Positions 24,198-35,525 of a DNA stretch of 64,000 nucleotides are shown here, piece after piece. The notes below the pieces were generated by a model that saw nothing but the letters and a program-made list of their open reading frames with translations, ran no database searches and was not told the DNA's origin. Source of the stretch: Neoscytalidium dimidiatum (Eukaryota > Ascomycota > Dothideomycetes > Botryosphaeriales > Botryosphaeriaceae); contig CM074696.1 of the NCBI GenBank assembly GCA_037367355.1, positions 3,534,001 to 3,598,000 of the forward strand, read 5' to 3'. The first letter of the stretch is position 1; the number at the start of each line of letters is the position of its first letter. Made by a program: the position numbers and the translations under genes.

Positions 24198-25899
24198 TTA
24201 TTCGCAACCGGCCTGCCGGTGGGAAATCCGGACGTTAAAGTCCCGTTGGAAAAAGATGCCGTAGCACTCGCTGTGCCATGGCTTGTGTGGGTTGATGACC
24301 TCGATATCGTATCGCCTGAGAAGCTATTTGAATGGCGTCAGTCAGCATGATGAGGCCTGAATAGTCATGGCTTCAATCTTGAACTTACCTCGAAAAAGAT
24401 CTTATTCAGGTTCATCAGGGCGATAGGAACACCGAGGCATCTAGTCGTTCCCCAACCGAAGATAAGCTCATGCATGTAGGTCATCTGCTTGAGGCGTTCC
24501 TCGTCATCTATGAGCCAGCGCTCCGGCCTAAACACCTCGGGGTCCTCGCCGTAGATGGGATGGCATTGGATGGTCCAAGAGTTAATTCCGACGAAGGTGC
24601 CGCCGGGAATAAATTTGCCCTGGAACGAGTCGCCCTGCGGTGGCACGACTCTTTCACGCAACTGGGTGATAGGCGAGAAACGGCGCAGGCCTTCCTTAAT
24701 GACTGCCTGGAGGTAAGGCAGTTTCCTGGCTTCGGCATCGGTAATGGGTGATGAGACCTTGCCAGTGGCGACGGCGTCATCGATTTCGCGAAGCAATCGC
24801 GAATATACGCGAGAGTTCGAGATGATTGCGAGGAGACTTGCGCGCATGGCTGTAGCAGTGGTGTCGGATCCAGCGATGCTAGCAAACAAGGGTCAGTGTC
24901 CAGAATAGGAAATTTTCGCTAATGCAGGGGGCATACAGGGATATTGAAACTTCCATCTCAACCTCGTCCGGGGTGAGACCACGCTTGAGAAAAGAGCCGA
25001 GCATGTCTTTCTTTTGCTCCGAACCCGGAGTAAGGCGTTCGTTGATCACCTCACGAGATATCTGGGTGCCGTTAGAAGGGTTACGCCTCGGACAAACGGC
25101 TGAAAACGACAATAGGAAGGCTTACCGCCATGATGGGTCCAACTCCGAACTTATCTCCGGCGGATGGAACGATGAACCGCCTAAAGAAGGAAATGCCGGA
25201 TAGGAATTCATAGAGGTGGCTGAGCTCGATCATGACAGAGAAGAGATTGACAATTGGCATCTGCCACTCGACCGTTGCCTGGAACTCGAACGCGTCGTTG
25301 TCGGCGTCGACGAAACCTAGACTCCTGCCAAAACACAATTGGCTGATCATGTCCAAGGTCAGGAACTGGATCCTCTTTGCGATGTCGAAGACGTTGGTGG
25401 TGCCGGGCTTGGAAATCCAGCGTTCTTCGATTTTGTCGATGAAGTGCATCAACCTCTCGTCGATGGCGGCCTCGACGCCCTCGATGTCCTTGCCTGCGTA
25501 TCCGGCGGACATCTGGTAGCGTAGCTTGTGGTGTTTTGCCACGCCACGCTCGGAGACGATGTTGGGGGCGTGCGGGTCGATTCTCATCGAGTCGTACCAC
25601 GGCCCGCGGGTGTAGCGGGAGTGAGCAGACAAGATGTGGCGGACGAAGTCGGGATCGGAGGTCAAGAGGTGGTTGGGACCTATGCGGGCCATGGGGCCGT
25701 ACTTTCTGTTGACGTCGACGAAGGTGTAGGGCGAACGGCCCGAGTTGACGACACGGGCGAGCCACAGCCGTGTGTGAGCGGCCCATCGCGGGCCTGGAAA
25801 CCGGGCCAGCAGGCGATGGCGCTTGGTGAGGGCGTGGGCGACAAAATACAGGCCCACGGCGGCTACGGCCAGACACAGGACGGCAGCGGGACGGGCCAT
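24198..25899 (-). CDS. Cytochrome P450 monooxygenase (pisatin-demethylase-like group)
   Basis: Exons 25899-25126, 25061-24937, 24878-24389 and 24323-24198 give 504 aa. An N-terminal anchor (about 4-24, VLCLAVAAVGLYFVAHAL) is followed by the FPGPRW hinge. The I-helix oxygen-binding motif AGSDTTATA is restored by splicing exon 2 to 3. The K-helix E-x-x-R is EGLR, then FRPERW, and the heme loop FGWGTTRCLG has the Cys ligand near 447. It is an ER membrane enzyme that needs a P450 reductase. Substrate unknown; the ARIGPNHLLTSDPDFVRHIL segment resembles fungal detoxification and secondary-metabolism P450s. The ATG at 25899 is chosen because it lies directly before the anchor, although the frame stays open to 26049. 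It is divergent from an MFS transporter 2.8 kb away. Confidence 0.88.
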
Positions 25900-26911
25900 G
25901 GAGTCGCGGGCCGGGACGATGTGATGCTCGAGAGAGCGTTGGAGGTGGGCGGAGTGTTCAGCAGCATGGAGCCCGCTCGAGGAGTTGTCGGCTGCGAGCA
26001 TGAGGCGTACGCAGCCCCCATCAGACATCGCGGGCGTGGCTCTCAGCACAGGCGCGGGCCCGCGGAGGGATCTGAGGGTTGAAAATGAGACCTTGTCCGG
26101 GATCGGCTCGGGTCAAATGCACGCAGCGATCGACACGGACTTACGTGAGCTCGGGTGTGTAGGGCTGGGGGCAAATAGGGGGGCTATTTGTAGCAGAGTT
26201 TTGGGGGCATGGCCATTGGTTGCCGCATGCTTCGCCGGCTCGCTGGGCTCGCGGGCAGCTAGGGGCGATCGCAGGCTCTTATACGTGGTACAAGTGGCTG
26301 GAAAGGGGTAATTGACGTCAAGCTATAAATGAGACTTACTAAGTCCAGGCGATAGCGACTGCTAGCTGCTGCAGTGGCGGTTCGTGTGCGCCGTGGGTGG
26401 CGGAGATAGCGCTGCTTCTGGACGGCAATCGCCAAGTACCGAGCGCGCGCCGTCAGCGTGGTGGGCGCGCAGCTGCAGCTCGTCCGCGCAGCCCGGGCGA
26501 TTTGCGACAGGAACAGACGAACAGCCGCCTCACGTGCGCGCCCGGAGTCCGGCAGCGGCGCTCGCCGCGCGGCAGTTGCCAGGGCCTCAAACACCCGTGC
26601 CGCCGAAACACCACCCGCCCACCTGCTGAAACGAACGCGAGCGCCCGGACGTGCTGCCTCGTACGGCCGTCTGCTGATTGTCGCCCGCCCACTGGCCGCG
26701 GCCTGTCCGACGATCGTCATTGCCAGAGCGCAACCGGCATTGCGCTTTCCAGAAGCAATCGCGACATCCCTCCCGACTGAAGCGAGGGCAGCCACAGCGG
26801 GTCAGCTGTCGCCCAAACGGGGTGGAACTGCCCGTTGGCGTTGGCGAGCGCTTGTCGAGCCGGTGTAACCTCACCACGCACCACGCACCTCGCCAGACGC
26901 CCACGCCAGAC

Positions 26912-26947
26912 GCCCATGCCCACGCCCACGCCCACGCCCACGCCCAC
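26912..26947 (+). repeat. (GCCCAC)n hexamer array, six copies
   Basis: Six consecutive units, the first reading GCCCAT and the others GCCCAC. Confidence 0.9.
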
Positions 26948-27156
26948 TCTCCTTTTGCTGTGCCGCCTGCCGTCGCCCTCTCGCGTGCCCCGTCCAGCCT
27001 CCTAGTCCGAAGGAACAGCACCCGGCCGGACGCCTGCGCACGGCCGCTGCTGACGGCCGCCCAATGGGAGCTCGTCCGGTGCGGCGACGCCGCGCTCGCG
27101 TGGAATTCGCAGTTGGCGCACCCGCGCACCCTCGCATGCCGACGCGGACGAAGACG

Positions 27157-27204
<48 letters not shown>
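27157..27204 (+). repeat. (GCAGAC)8 hexamer array
   Basis: Eight perfect GCAGAC units are followed by GCAGCA. Confidence 0.95.
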
Positions 27205-27208
<4 letters not shown>

Positions 27209-27354
27209 CAGTGGGGCACAGCTTCTTCTCGGCGTGTCGTGCAGATTTGCTCAGTGCCGCATTGGCGTCGCGGCGCAGCGGCGTCCACGGCGATGACGGA
27301 TGGCGACGGATGGCAGGCGGACGGCGACGGGATGGCAAACGGATGGCGCTGTTT

Positions 27355-27388
27355 GGCTGATTGGCTGACTGGCTGGCTGGCTGGCTCG
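27355..27388 (+). repeat. Imperfect GGCT/GGCTGA short tandem repeat
   Basis: Successive GGCT units (GGCTGATTGGCTGACTGGCT and on) lie within the same repeat-rich promoter block. Confidence 0.8.
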
Positions 27389-27920
27389 CCGCCTGGCTTG
27401 TGGGCTCTGACGGCCTTTTGTCATGACCCAGCCGCGAACCATGGCGAGTGTGCGTGGCCTGGCCCGGCCAGCACCAGCGAGCGGCGAAGACGGCGTTTCG
27501 GGCGCCGGTGTTTGCTTTAAGTATTGTATGTACCAGACCAGCCCAGCCCAGTCCGCTGCCGCCACCCCCTGGCTACAATCCGCTCCGCACCGCACCGCAC
27601 CTGGCGCCGCACTGCACTGCTGCACTGCTGCACCGCAAACCCGCCCACGCCCACGGCCTGGCCTGCGCGCAGCCGCGGGCCCCGCCGTGCCCGCCCCGCC
27701 CTTGCGCCCGCAGCGCGTCTGCCAGCCGCGTCGCGTCCACCGCTGCCGATCCGCCTGAACGGTCCCGCCCGCCCTTTGCCCTTTTCGGATCCTGCCCTCG
27801 TCGGATTTCCACCGCTCTGCTCCAGTGTGGAGACCCCGCACGCTTTTTGACCCGCAGCCTCTTCTGTTTTGCCTGCACAGACAGTGACGATTCCCTGGAA
27901 ATGCGGGGAACACCCCGTCG

Positions 27921-27974
27921 TGCCCGGTTCTCGGTCTTCACCCGCTGTGCCCGGTTCTCGGTCCTCACCTGCTA
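27921..27974 (+). repeat. 27-nt direct tandem duplication
   Basis: Two adjacent 27-nt copies beginning TGCCCGGTTCTCGGTC differ at only three positions (27921-27947 and 27948-27974). Confidence 0.85.
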
Positions 27975-28682
27975 TGCCGTCAGCCAACCTCACTCGGCGG
28001 AGGCGGATAAGCATAATCGGCGCACGAGGCGCCATGCGAGCGGTCTCATAACTTTCATTCATCCCGAAACTCTGTCGCAGCCCTAGATGCTGTCCTGTCT
28101 CTGCTGTTTGTTCCACTGTCGGGCCTCAGCTGTCCGTGTTTGAACCTGCCGCTCCCGGCCGTTTGACTTTCATTTTCTCGTATCTCGCACCGCGTACTGT
28201 CAGCCCTGCAACGTGCTATGATCGACTTAGATGCTCTCACTCAGGAACCGCTAAATTTACCTCCGCGGGCGGAAAAGCAATGGCGGAAAAAGGTGCGCTC
28301 TGAGCGGGAGCGGCTTGTAATCCGTCGCGGCACCTAATCCGGCTTTCTCCGCACTCGCCCACACTGCTGATTCGCCAGAAATGCCGGTGCCAAGGGAATC
28401 TGGGGTAGCGTGGTGTCAAACACGCGTGGTGGCCGCTCCAGTTTTTCGAGCTTCGACGGTCTCCTCACCCCATCAGGACAGCCACGCGCCTCTCAGGCAT
28501 TCCGCCTGGGCATGAGGTCGGAATCGTCACTGCACAAGGCCTATAACATATTCCGCATTGTGCGTCGAACAGACCCGCTCCATCAACCTGCAGCCTGCAG
28601 CTCAACCGTCGGAGGCCTGCTCCAGTCCGTACTTGTCACGCCCCATCGAGTCCCTATCAATTCCACGTCCTTGCCAGCAGCC

Positions 28683-30464
28683 ATGGCCGACAAGAAGGGC
28701 GGAAACACGGTCGAGGCCACCATGATCGATGACCTCAGGGACTCTGGGTCCGACCAGCAGAAGGATTACGCTGTGAACCAGAACTTCCGAGGGAAGACTG
28801 ACGAGGAGGTTGCGGCGTTGAAGAAGCGTCTGGTGCGGAAAGTAGATTTCAGAGTGATGCCTATGCTGATCATTCTCTTTCTCCTGAAGTGCGTTACTGC
28901 TTCAGCCATAGCCTTTTCCCGCAAGCACTAACAAGACCTTTAGTATCTTGGACCGCAACAACTTCACAAATGCTCGTTTGGGAGGTCTCGAGGATGACTT
29001 AAACCTTAGCGATCATCAGTACAATACGTGCTTGATGATCATGTACGTCGGTTACCTCCTGTTCCAGTTCCCCAGCAATGTCATTCTGTCCAACTTCCCT
29101 CGTCCTGGACTGTACCTTGCGGTTGCTGCTCTCTGTTGGGGTGGTATCTCGGCGTGCATGGCTGCTGCTGAGAAATTTTCGCACGCGCTCGCTATACGGT
29201 TCTTCCTAGGCTTCGCAGAGGCCCCATTCTTGTGAGATATGCCATTCGACTAAGTGAGATAGCGGGAATCAGAACTAACAGGCTCATAGTCCCGGTGCTT
29301 TGCTCATGCTCTCTTCTTGGTATCGCAAGGAGGAGTTGCCCCTTAGAATTGCCATCCTTTACTCTGGAAATACCATTTCCAATTGCTTTGGTGGCCTCAT
29401 TGCCGCAGGTGTACTTGGTGGAATGGACAATGCTGCTGGTATTCATTCTTGGCGGTGGCTGTTCATTCTCGAAGGTTGTTTCACCATCGTCTTTTCATTC
29501 GTTGCCGCTATTTTCCTGCCTAATTATCCAAAAGGTACTGTTCTTTGTTTTCTCGTCGACAATAGTAGTTGCGCCTTGCTGACAGATTCCAGATGTGAAA
29601 TGGCTCACTGAGGAGGAGAGAGAGTACGCTATCTGGCGTCTCTCCACTGAAGTTGCCGGTCAAGACGATGGAGAAGACGGCGGAAATGTGTGGCATGGCG
29701 GTCTTATGGCGCTCAAGGACCCCAAGGTGTACATGCTCATCCTGATCCAGTTCTCGCTGAATACGGGTATGGCCTACGTGAGTATAACCGTACGACTCGG
29801 TGGTTCCATGTTCTAACATGGGTCGACAGACCTACTTCTTCCCATCCATTGTCAAGACGCTCGGCTATAACAGCGTAATCACCCTGCTCTTGACTGCGCC
29901 TCCTTATGCGTTCGCCTTCTTTGGATCGATCGGCAACTCTCTGCACGCTGGCAAGACCAACGAACGAGCTTTTCATGTCGCCATTCCGATGTGCATCAGC
30001 ATGCTCGGCAATATCCTTTGCATAACCATCACGGCCAACGCTGGAAGATATGTCGCCATGTTCTTGATGACCCTTGGTGTGTATTCCGCGTTCAACGTGA
30101 CATACTCGTGGGTGTCTGCAACTGTAAACTCTCACCGCTCCTGTGCTTCGTCCAGTGCTCTTGCTAACAACTCAATCAGATTCCCCGTCCCCGCTCAAAG
30201 CGTGGTGCTGCACTTGCCATGGTCAACATCATGGGCAATTCCACCCACCTTTTTACCTCCTATCTGTACCCCGACTCGGACAAGCCGCGTTATGCCCGCG
30301 CAGGCATCACTCTGGCGCTCTTCTGCGGCCTCGGAGCAGTCTCTTCCCTGATCCTCCGCTTCTGGCTGATGCGCGAGAACAAGAAACTGGACCGTCTTGA
30401 GGGCATTACTGGTGATGATTCAGAGAATCCTAACCAAAGACGAGGCTTTAGGTACATTGTTTAG
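28683..30464 (+). CDS. MFS transporter of the allantoate permease (Dal5, anion:cation symporter) family
   Basis: Six exons (28683-28888, 28944-29231, 29290-29534, 29593-29777, 29830-30123, 30180-30464) give 500 aa. Family signatures are all present: RKVDFRVMPMLIILFLLN-ILDRNN across the first junction, the GYLLFQFPSN segment, FFLGFAEAPFFPG, YRKEELPLRIAI, SWRWLFILEG and FLPNYP-DVKWLTEEER. About twelve membrane helices are expected. It is a plasma-membrane proton symporter for small organic anions; the substrate (ureides, nicotinate, biotin-like acids and others) cannot be told from sequence. Two introns have an AG directly behind the branch point that must be skipped (29280-29281 and near 29585) to keep frame. 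It is divergent from the P450 gene, so it may move that enzyme's substrate or product (inference). Confidence 0.92.
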
Positions 30465-31270
30465 AAGAGAGGTCACGAAATTGTGGGTCGACTGCCAATC
30501 CTGCATACGAGAGACGTCGGGATATAGTTTTAGTGCAGAATGCAAGTCGGCCGGCGACTGTGACACGTCGGTGGCGGATGGATGTATGTACGAGTTACGT
30601 CGAAATGTTTTCTCACCCCTTAGGGCTTGAAGAGTAGCAAGCCACAGAATGTGTCTCAAGCCACTCGCTCCTCCGCGCGCCTTGCTTATTCTGAGACTTA
30701 CCCCATAAGGTTAAACGTGGGTTTGTGATTGAATATTGAATTGTCAAAACGCCGAATCCTCCGCGGATCCGGTTTTTGACTTTACGTCGTGGTCGGTGTT
30801 CTTTTCTCTTCGTCAACGGTCGTCTCTCTCGCATATCTTCGGATCCCCGCACGAGCACCCCGCAATTCGCATTTCTGTCGTATACGCAGCCGCGCTATCG
30901 GCTGGATAAAACCTAAGCCTCTTCACAGACCTGCTCACGTGGCGAAACCTTTTAACCTTTGCCACGCACCCGCAATGCTCTCATATAGCCAAGTAAAGAG
31001 CCCATTGGTGGACTGAAACGCCAGCGAATTGCGCCTCTCTTGCTGTCGCCAGCCGCATTTCCCTGCTCTTCGGGCAAGATGAGTGCGAAGCTCCGCGCGA
31101 CGCTACCCCGAACTGTTCACGCACGACGACGCCTTTATTATGGCGTGCGGCGCAGGATGTTCTGGCCTTTTCGACTGATCAGACGATTATATCCCTATCG
31201 GATCTGAGCAGTTCCATTGCCAAGGCGTCGCGCCGCACACCCACGCTACGGTTCCTTGCAAGCAAGAATT
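30465..31270. other. Intergenic region before the acetylesterase gene
   Basis: It contains the MFS 3' flank and the esterase promoter, including a TATA-like TTATATC at about 31187-31193, some 80 nt before the ATG. No gene seen. Confidence 0.5.
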
Positions 31271-32394
31271 ATGAAGCTTACTCCAGCCGCCGCTGCCGTC
31301 GCCTCGTCGCTGCTCGCCTTGGCTGCATGCGCGAAGGCGGCACCCACGGCCAATGGTGATGGGCTGACGGGGAGCCACGCCAGTATGCGCAGGCAGGATA
31401 GCACCACCACCACGCCAACTGTCTACCTGGCCGGCGATTCGACAATGGCGGAGCAGGGAGGCAAGAACGGGACTGAAGGTCCGTAACGAATGCCAATCCT
31501 AGTCACGCACGCGAAATTATCGACCCCATCCCATCACTTCCCGTAACCCCCAAATTCGGCCCCACCTATCTCCATGACTCCCCAAACGACCAAACTCCCC
31601 CAAAGAACTAACCCTCAAACATTTCCTTTACGAAAGAAAAAACAAAAAAATCAACTGACTGAATCGAATCGCAAAAACAACGAGCAGGCTGGGGCCACTA
31701 CCTGCAATACTCGCTGGCGCTGCCGGTCGTCAACCGCGCCTTCGCGGGCCGCAGCGCGCGCTCCTTCACGGACCAAGGGCGCTTCGCGGCCATCGAGGCG
31801 GCGCTGGCGCCGGGCGACTTCGTCGTGCTCGAGTTCGGGCACAACGACGGCGGCGGCGCCAGCCTCGGCTCCCCCAACTACACCGACAACGGCCGGCCCG
31901 CGTGCCCCGGCCAGGGCGACGAGACGTGCGCGTCCGTCGTCGTCGTCAACGGCACCACCGGCGCCGGCGCCGTCGCCGTCGTCGTGCACACGTACAACTG
32001 GTACCTGCTGCGCGCCGCGCGGAGCTTCCTGGCCAAGGGCGCGAGCGTCGTGGTCAGCTCGATGACGCCGACGAACCCGTGGGAGACGGGCAACTTCAGC
32101 TACGCGCCGCCGATTTTCGTCGGGTACGCGGAGAACGTGGCGGCGGTGCTGGAAGGGGAGGTTGGGGCGGAGGCGGCGGCGTTCGTGGATCATGGCGCGT
32201 ACGAGGCGGACATCTTGGGGCGGTTGGGGAAGGAGGTGGTGGATTCGTACTTCCTGATGGATCATACCCACACGCAGCCCGACGGCGCGGACGCGGCGGC
32301 GAAGGCGTTCGTGAAGGGGTTGCGGTGCGGTGGTAGCAAGTTGTCCCGGTACGTGGTGAACGCGACGGACGAGATTCCAGGGGTGTGCTTGTGA
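31271..32394 (+). CDS. Secreted rhamnogalacturonan acetylesterase (SGNH hydrolase, CE12 type)
   Basis: Exons 31271-31478 and 31688-32394 give 304 aa. It removes acetyl groups from the rhamnogalacturonan I backbone of pectin outside the cell. A signal peptide is clear (about 1-23, ending AKAAP). Block I GDST has the nucleophile Ser57 (VYLAGDSTMA), block III is GHND in EFGHNDGG, and the catalytic Asp-His pair is in DHTH (about 261-264). NRAFAGRSARS and PTNPWETGNF match the Aspergillus aculeatus enzyme closely. The splice G|GC restores GTEGWGHYL. The intron of 209 nt is three to four times longer than others in the window. The gene fits a plant-degrading or plant-associated lifestyle. Confidence 0.93.
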
Positions 32395-34457
32395 GGTAGG
32401 GCTGCTGAGGCTGTTTGGATTACTAGAGTCTGGACCGTTGGGTCAAAAGATCGAGGGATGTATATACATGATGCGTAGATGCTTTTTAGTGCCTCGTGCG
32501 AGATTAGCCCATGGTTCCCTTGAGTTAGGGTGCTCACCGGTTCTGGGAACGAGGACGACACTATGGTGCACCTGCCCAGCAGATTTGTGATATGCAGTCA
32601 GCGAACGCTAATGCTTCGTCAGATATTCACGTGAAGAGAGAAGGGGGAGAAAATTGCGGAACACGTTCCGCTAGGGCTGCGAGAATTAATGATGAAACCC
32701 TGGGAGCCACAGAGACGCTACTAAAAGGCGCTCGGCCGAGGTACTTGGTCAACAGCTTGGAAGCGTAGTAGTTTCGACTAGGGCAACCTTCCTATTCTAT
32801 CGCCGTTAACGAACGAAATCCCGCGCGCATATTGAACGGCGGATGCAAATCAGACTCAGAAGTATACTACAATCTTTGTGATTAGTCAGAAGAGCATGTA
32901 GGATGGTGCTTAGCCTTTCCGCTGTAACTTCTGGTCGGTTAGTACGACAATATCTGCCCTACACCCTGCACCCGCCTTAACTAACTTGAACTGTTTGGCA
33001 AAACTTCGAACTCACTCAAAAGTTTTCAACGAGGGAAAACAGGCTGCACAGCGTACGAGTCGATAGGTTCTGCGTGTCTTAGGGGACGTCGCAGGCTATT
33101 GAATAGGGTTGAGTGAAACGTGCAATACAAATCGATAGTTATGCGAGCAGTGCGAGTAAAGCTCTACGACGCAGATGGACTATGAAAGTAATGATTCAGG
33201 CTGCACTTTGGAGATTGCCGAGATCTGTTCGCTGCTCGTTGCGCTATTCGGATTTTGTCTCAACTCTAAGATCCTGGAATACAGGCTAAGGACGTCTCGT
33301 AGAACTTTAGAGCCGGGATTGTGGCATGAAATAGAAGTTCACGTTGATTTTCGGTTTAAGTATACATATCCTTGGTTCCGTAGTAGTTCAAGCATGGGAT
33401 ATGCAGCCAAGTCGGAGATCTCGATAATTTGTTCCTATCCTAGCGGCTAGCATATTCTCCAGGACTCGCTGTGCATTAAAAAGAAGCATCGGGGGTATAA
33501 AATGCAAGACAGGCATTCTAATGCAAGAAGCGATGCTACGAAGACGTCAAGGTGCGTAGTGGCGTGAAGCGGACAAATCGCCGGGTGTGTTGTCGGATAG
33601 TGACTCCGAATTTCGGGTGATGACCCGCATCGTCGGCTGCTGCACCTGCTTCCTATCACCCATCTCCATCGCAACACCTTTTCTCCTGCTATCGGCTTTT
33701 CCGAGCTCAACAACAAATCTGCGGTCGCGAGGTGGTGGCAATGCGTTCGGAACCTCGGCCGAGCAGCGTAGGCGCGAAGTCGAGACAGTGTCGAGATATT
33801 TTGGAAGCAGCCTTCTCCACTAAACAGCGCCTCAAGCATCAACAAGCTTACGCACGGCTCTCCAGATGACGTTCATATCCCTGTTCTAGGCAATTAACTA
33901 GCCAATTTGGCCCCTGAGATCTGGACGCTTCTATTCGCCGGCCCACTGCACTGACTTCTTCAGCGTCTTTGCTCCGACTTCTCTCGAGAGCGTGGCCTCA
34001 TTTTCAACGGATCACGGACCAGAGAGCAGGGGCACGGCGACACCGCATTGGGCGATCATACCCTCCCTGCTGGAGATCGGGCCGTACCGGGATACCACTG
34101 GGCACGAAGCTTTGCCTGTCCCCGGGCCGATCCCGCACGCAAAGCTCTCTCCCTGGCTGCGTCACTCTGAAATCTCTCGTGACTGCGTCACTTCCTCCAC
34201 AGTGGAGGCAATGAACCCCTCAACCTTCGTACGAGCCCCACGAGCGAACAGCGAGCAGCGAAGTATGGAGATGCAGTAACCTTTGTACAATCTCATCACG
34301 ATTCTATCATGTTGTCGAGACACATAAATAGCGCCCTCGGGCAGCTCTTCCACCAGCACCAACAAGCAGCAATCCCTTTTACCTTCTGAGGATCCCTCTA
34401 CAACTTCACGAACGCGCACTTCAGAAGCACTTCCACTCATCAGAACAACAACCAAAA
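32395..34457. other. 2.1-kb intergenic region, no gene supported
   Basis: Short frames (33175-33450 plus, 33447-33845 minus) have no recognisable domain. The last 150 bp look like the promoter and leader of the decarboxylase, with CATAAATA at 34323-34330 followed by a C/A-rich leader. Confidence 0.5.
34323..34330 (+). promoter_or_regulatory. TATA-like element of the decarboxylase gene
   Basis: CATAAATA lies about 130 nt upstream of the ATG at 34458. Confidence 0.4.
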
Positions 34458-35525
34458 ATGCTCGGAAAGATCGCCCTCGAGGAAGCCTACGAGATGACCG
34501 GCCTGGAGGCCAAGTCGATGCGTGAGGCCAAGCTCTACATCCACCCCCAGGACCGTGATCGGTACATGCGCCAAATCTCTGATATCAACGACGAGCGTGT
34601 TCGCCTCGCCGATGCTCACGGTATTGGTTACACCATCGTCTCCCTGACCGTCCCTGGCATTCAAGGCATCTCCGACAAGGCTGAGGCCGAGAGGAGGGCC
34701 ACCGAGGTCAACAACTGGGTTGCTGAGAAGATCAAGGCTCAGCCCAAGAAGCTGGGCGCTTTTGCATGCCTGTCCATGCACGACCCCGTCCAAGCCGGTC
34801 AGGAGCTCCGCCGCTGCGTCAAGGAGCTCGGCTTCCACGGCGCTCTCGTCTGCGACTTCCAGCATGCCGGCTCCAACGGTGAAACCTACCTCTTCTACGA
34901 CGCCCCCGAGTACGATGCCTTCTGGAAGGTTTGCCAGGAGCTTGACGTGCCACTCTACATCCACCCAGCGGCACCCGCCGACGTCATCTACGAGAAGCTG
35001 TACGCGCAGCGCAAGTTCCTGGTCGGCCCGCCGCTCTCGTTCGCCAACGCGGTCAGCCTGCACCTGATGGGCCTGATCACCAACGGTGTCTTCGACCGCA
35101 ACCCGAACCTCAAGATCATCGTCGGCCACCTGGGCGAGCACATCCCCTTCGACTTCTGGCGCATCAACCACTGGCTTGAGGACGTCGAGCGCCCGCTCGC
35201 CCAGGAGCAAGGGTACGACCGCTTCGCCAAGCAGTCCATCTACGATTACTTCAAGAAGAACATCTGGGTCACTACCAGCGGCCACTTCTCCACCCACACC
35301 CTCGAGTACGTCGTCCGCGAGATCGGCGCCGAGAGGGTCCTCTTCTCCGTCGACTACCCCTACGAGACCATTGAGAACTGTTCCGCCTGGTGGGACGGCA
35401 AGGCCAAGGAAGTCATCGAGGCCGTCGGCGGCATTGAGAACTACGAGAAGATTGGCCGCGGCAATGCGAAGAAGCTGCTCCGTCTGACCGACTACCACGA
35501 TGCTGACGCCCCTGTCCAGGCATGA
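34458..35525 (+). CDS. 2,3-dihydroxybenzoate decarboxylase-like enzyme (amidohydrolase/ACMSD superfamily)
   Basis: Single exon, 355 aa. It closely resembles Aspergillus 2,3-dihydroxybenzoate decarboxylase: MLGKIALEEA start, DINDERVRLADAHGIGY, VGPPLSFANAVSLH, GLITNGVFDRNP, VGHLGEHIPFDFWRINHW, TTSGHFSTHTL, RVLFSVDYPYE and IGRGNAKKL. Likely metal ligands and catalytic residues are E8, H169, H224 and D299. E8-x-A10, rather than E-x-H, matches the dihydroxybenzoate subgroup. The reaction is non-oxidative removal of CO2 from a hydroxybenzoate to give a phenol (catechol from 2,3-dihydroxybenzoate) in the cytosol. Salicylate or gamma-resorcylate are alternative substrates in this family and cannot be excluded. 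The long open frame on the opposite strand is a codon-bias shadow. Confidence 0.9.
   Translation: MLGKIALEEAYEMTGLEAKSMREAKLYIHPQDRDRYMRQISDINDERVRLADAHGIGYTIVSLTVPGIQGISDKAEAERRATEVNNWVAEKIKAQPKKLGAFACLSMHDPVQAGQELRRCVKELGFHGALVCDFQHAGSNGETYLFYDAPEYDAFWKVCQELDVPLYIHPAAPADVIYEKLYAQRKFLVGPPLSFANAVSLHLMGLITNGVFDRNPNLKIIVGHLGEHIPFDFWRINHWLEDVERPLAQEQGYDRFAKQSIYDYFKKNIWVTTSGHFSTHTLEYVVREIGAERVLFSVDYPYETIENCSAWWDGKAKEVIEAVGGIENYEKIGRGNAKKLLRLTDYHDADAPVQA

Larger units (their letters stand above)
25900..28682. other. 2.8-kb divergent region between P450 and MFS genes, GC- and repeat-rich
   Basis: No gene recognised on either strand; long frames here are products of high GC and tandem repeats. It holds (GCCCAC)n at 26912-26947, (GCAGAC)8 at 27157-27204, a GGCT-type tract at about 27355-27388, and a 27-nt direct duplication at 27921-27974. 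Both promoters must lie here. Confidence 0.55.

Noticed and set aside
27157..27204. Possible CRISPR-like array
   Set aside because: Units are contiguous hexamers without spacers, in a eukaryotic genome; a simple microsatellite.
26259..28116. Long frames over the hexamer repeats
   Set aside because: Six-frame openness comes from tandem repeats and high GC; encoded peptides are repeats only.
33175..33845. Frames of 91 (+) and 132 (-) codons
   Set aside because: Overlap each other's ends, have no domain and unlikely composition.
34440..35498. 352-codon minus-strand frame
   Set aside because: Antisense mirror of the decarboxylase gene.
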